DNA of 64,000 nucleotides from Bog-756 sp963737625 (GTDB lineage: Bacteria; Actinomycetota; Acidimicrobiia; Acidimicrobiales; RAAP-2): contig CAVTTK010000002.1 of assembly GCA_963737625.1 (NCBI GenBank), forward strand, positions 2,081,383 to 2,145,382. The letters are read 5' to 3'. This document shows positions 64,000-64,000 of the stretch, in pieces. Positions within the stretch are counted from its first letter, which is position 1, and every line of letters starts with the position of its first letter. The translations under genes and the position numbers were made by a program. A model generated the notes under the pieces. That model worked only from the letters and a program-made list of their open reading frames with translations, was not told where the DNA came from and did not search any database.

Positions 64000-64000
64000 T

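Overview
The window is GC-rich, apart from a few pockets with more A and T. It looks like a chromosome segment of an actinobacterium. Repeated modules of the type GYWLVASDGGIF in three secreted proteins, GTG and TTG starts, and the mix of GT4 glycosyltransferases point to Acidimicrobiia or a close relative. That placement is inference, because no rRNA or other marker is present.

Region 1 (1-13.7 kb) holds small housekeeping and stress genes. They are a DUF1269 protein, a carboxymuconolactone-decarboxylase-like protein, a frameshifted FUSC transporter, a K+ channel, a secreted beta-helix protein with GYW repeats, DUF3303, two GNAT proteins (one frameshifted), an alpha/beta hydrolase, a YefM/YoeB toxin-antitoxin pair with palindromic operators, a DUF2510-type protein, a lipoprotein, HIT and Nudix proteins, a sigma-70 fragment and a secreted fibronectin-III protein. 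Between these genes sits a family of GC-rich hairpins.

Region 2 (13.8-28.2 kb) starts with an IS630-like element inserted cleanly at a TA inside a methyltransferase gene. Secreted proteins follow: two more GYW-repeat proteins, a six-hairpin-glycosidase-like protein and a phosphoesterase with a Thr-rich linker. A GT2 glycosyltransferase lies here that has a near-duplicate at 50.1 kb, and two serine-acetyltransferase-like genes close the region.

Region 3 (28.2-46.3 kb) is an exopolysaccharide locus. A minus-strand operon runs from the initiating polyprenyl glycosylphosphotransferase (42.9 kb) through a GT4, a Wzz-like co-polymerase, an O-antigen ligase/polymerase, four GT4 genes (one frameshifted) and a flippase. 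Most of these genes overlap by ATGA. Further glycosyltransferases, a methyltransferase and a membrane protein flank it. Together they would build, decorate, export and polymerise a lipid-linked glycan. An acyltransferase-3 gene and a neighbouring SGNH gene (51.5-53.8 kb) could O-acetylate it.

Region 4 (46.3-64 kb) is decaying and rich in mobile elements. It holds a frameshifted epimerase, a GMC-type oxidoreductase broken in at least five places, and a nested stack in which IS21 lies inside IS30 inside IS3. After these come a frameshifted sugar-nucleotide epimerase, remnants of an ISL3-like and an integrase-type transposase, and an intact IS1380 element at the window edge.

At least nine genes carry single or multiple frameshifts. 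Several lie in homopolymers, so sequencing error cannot be separated from true decay without reads.
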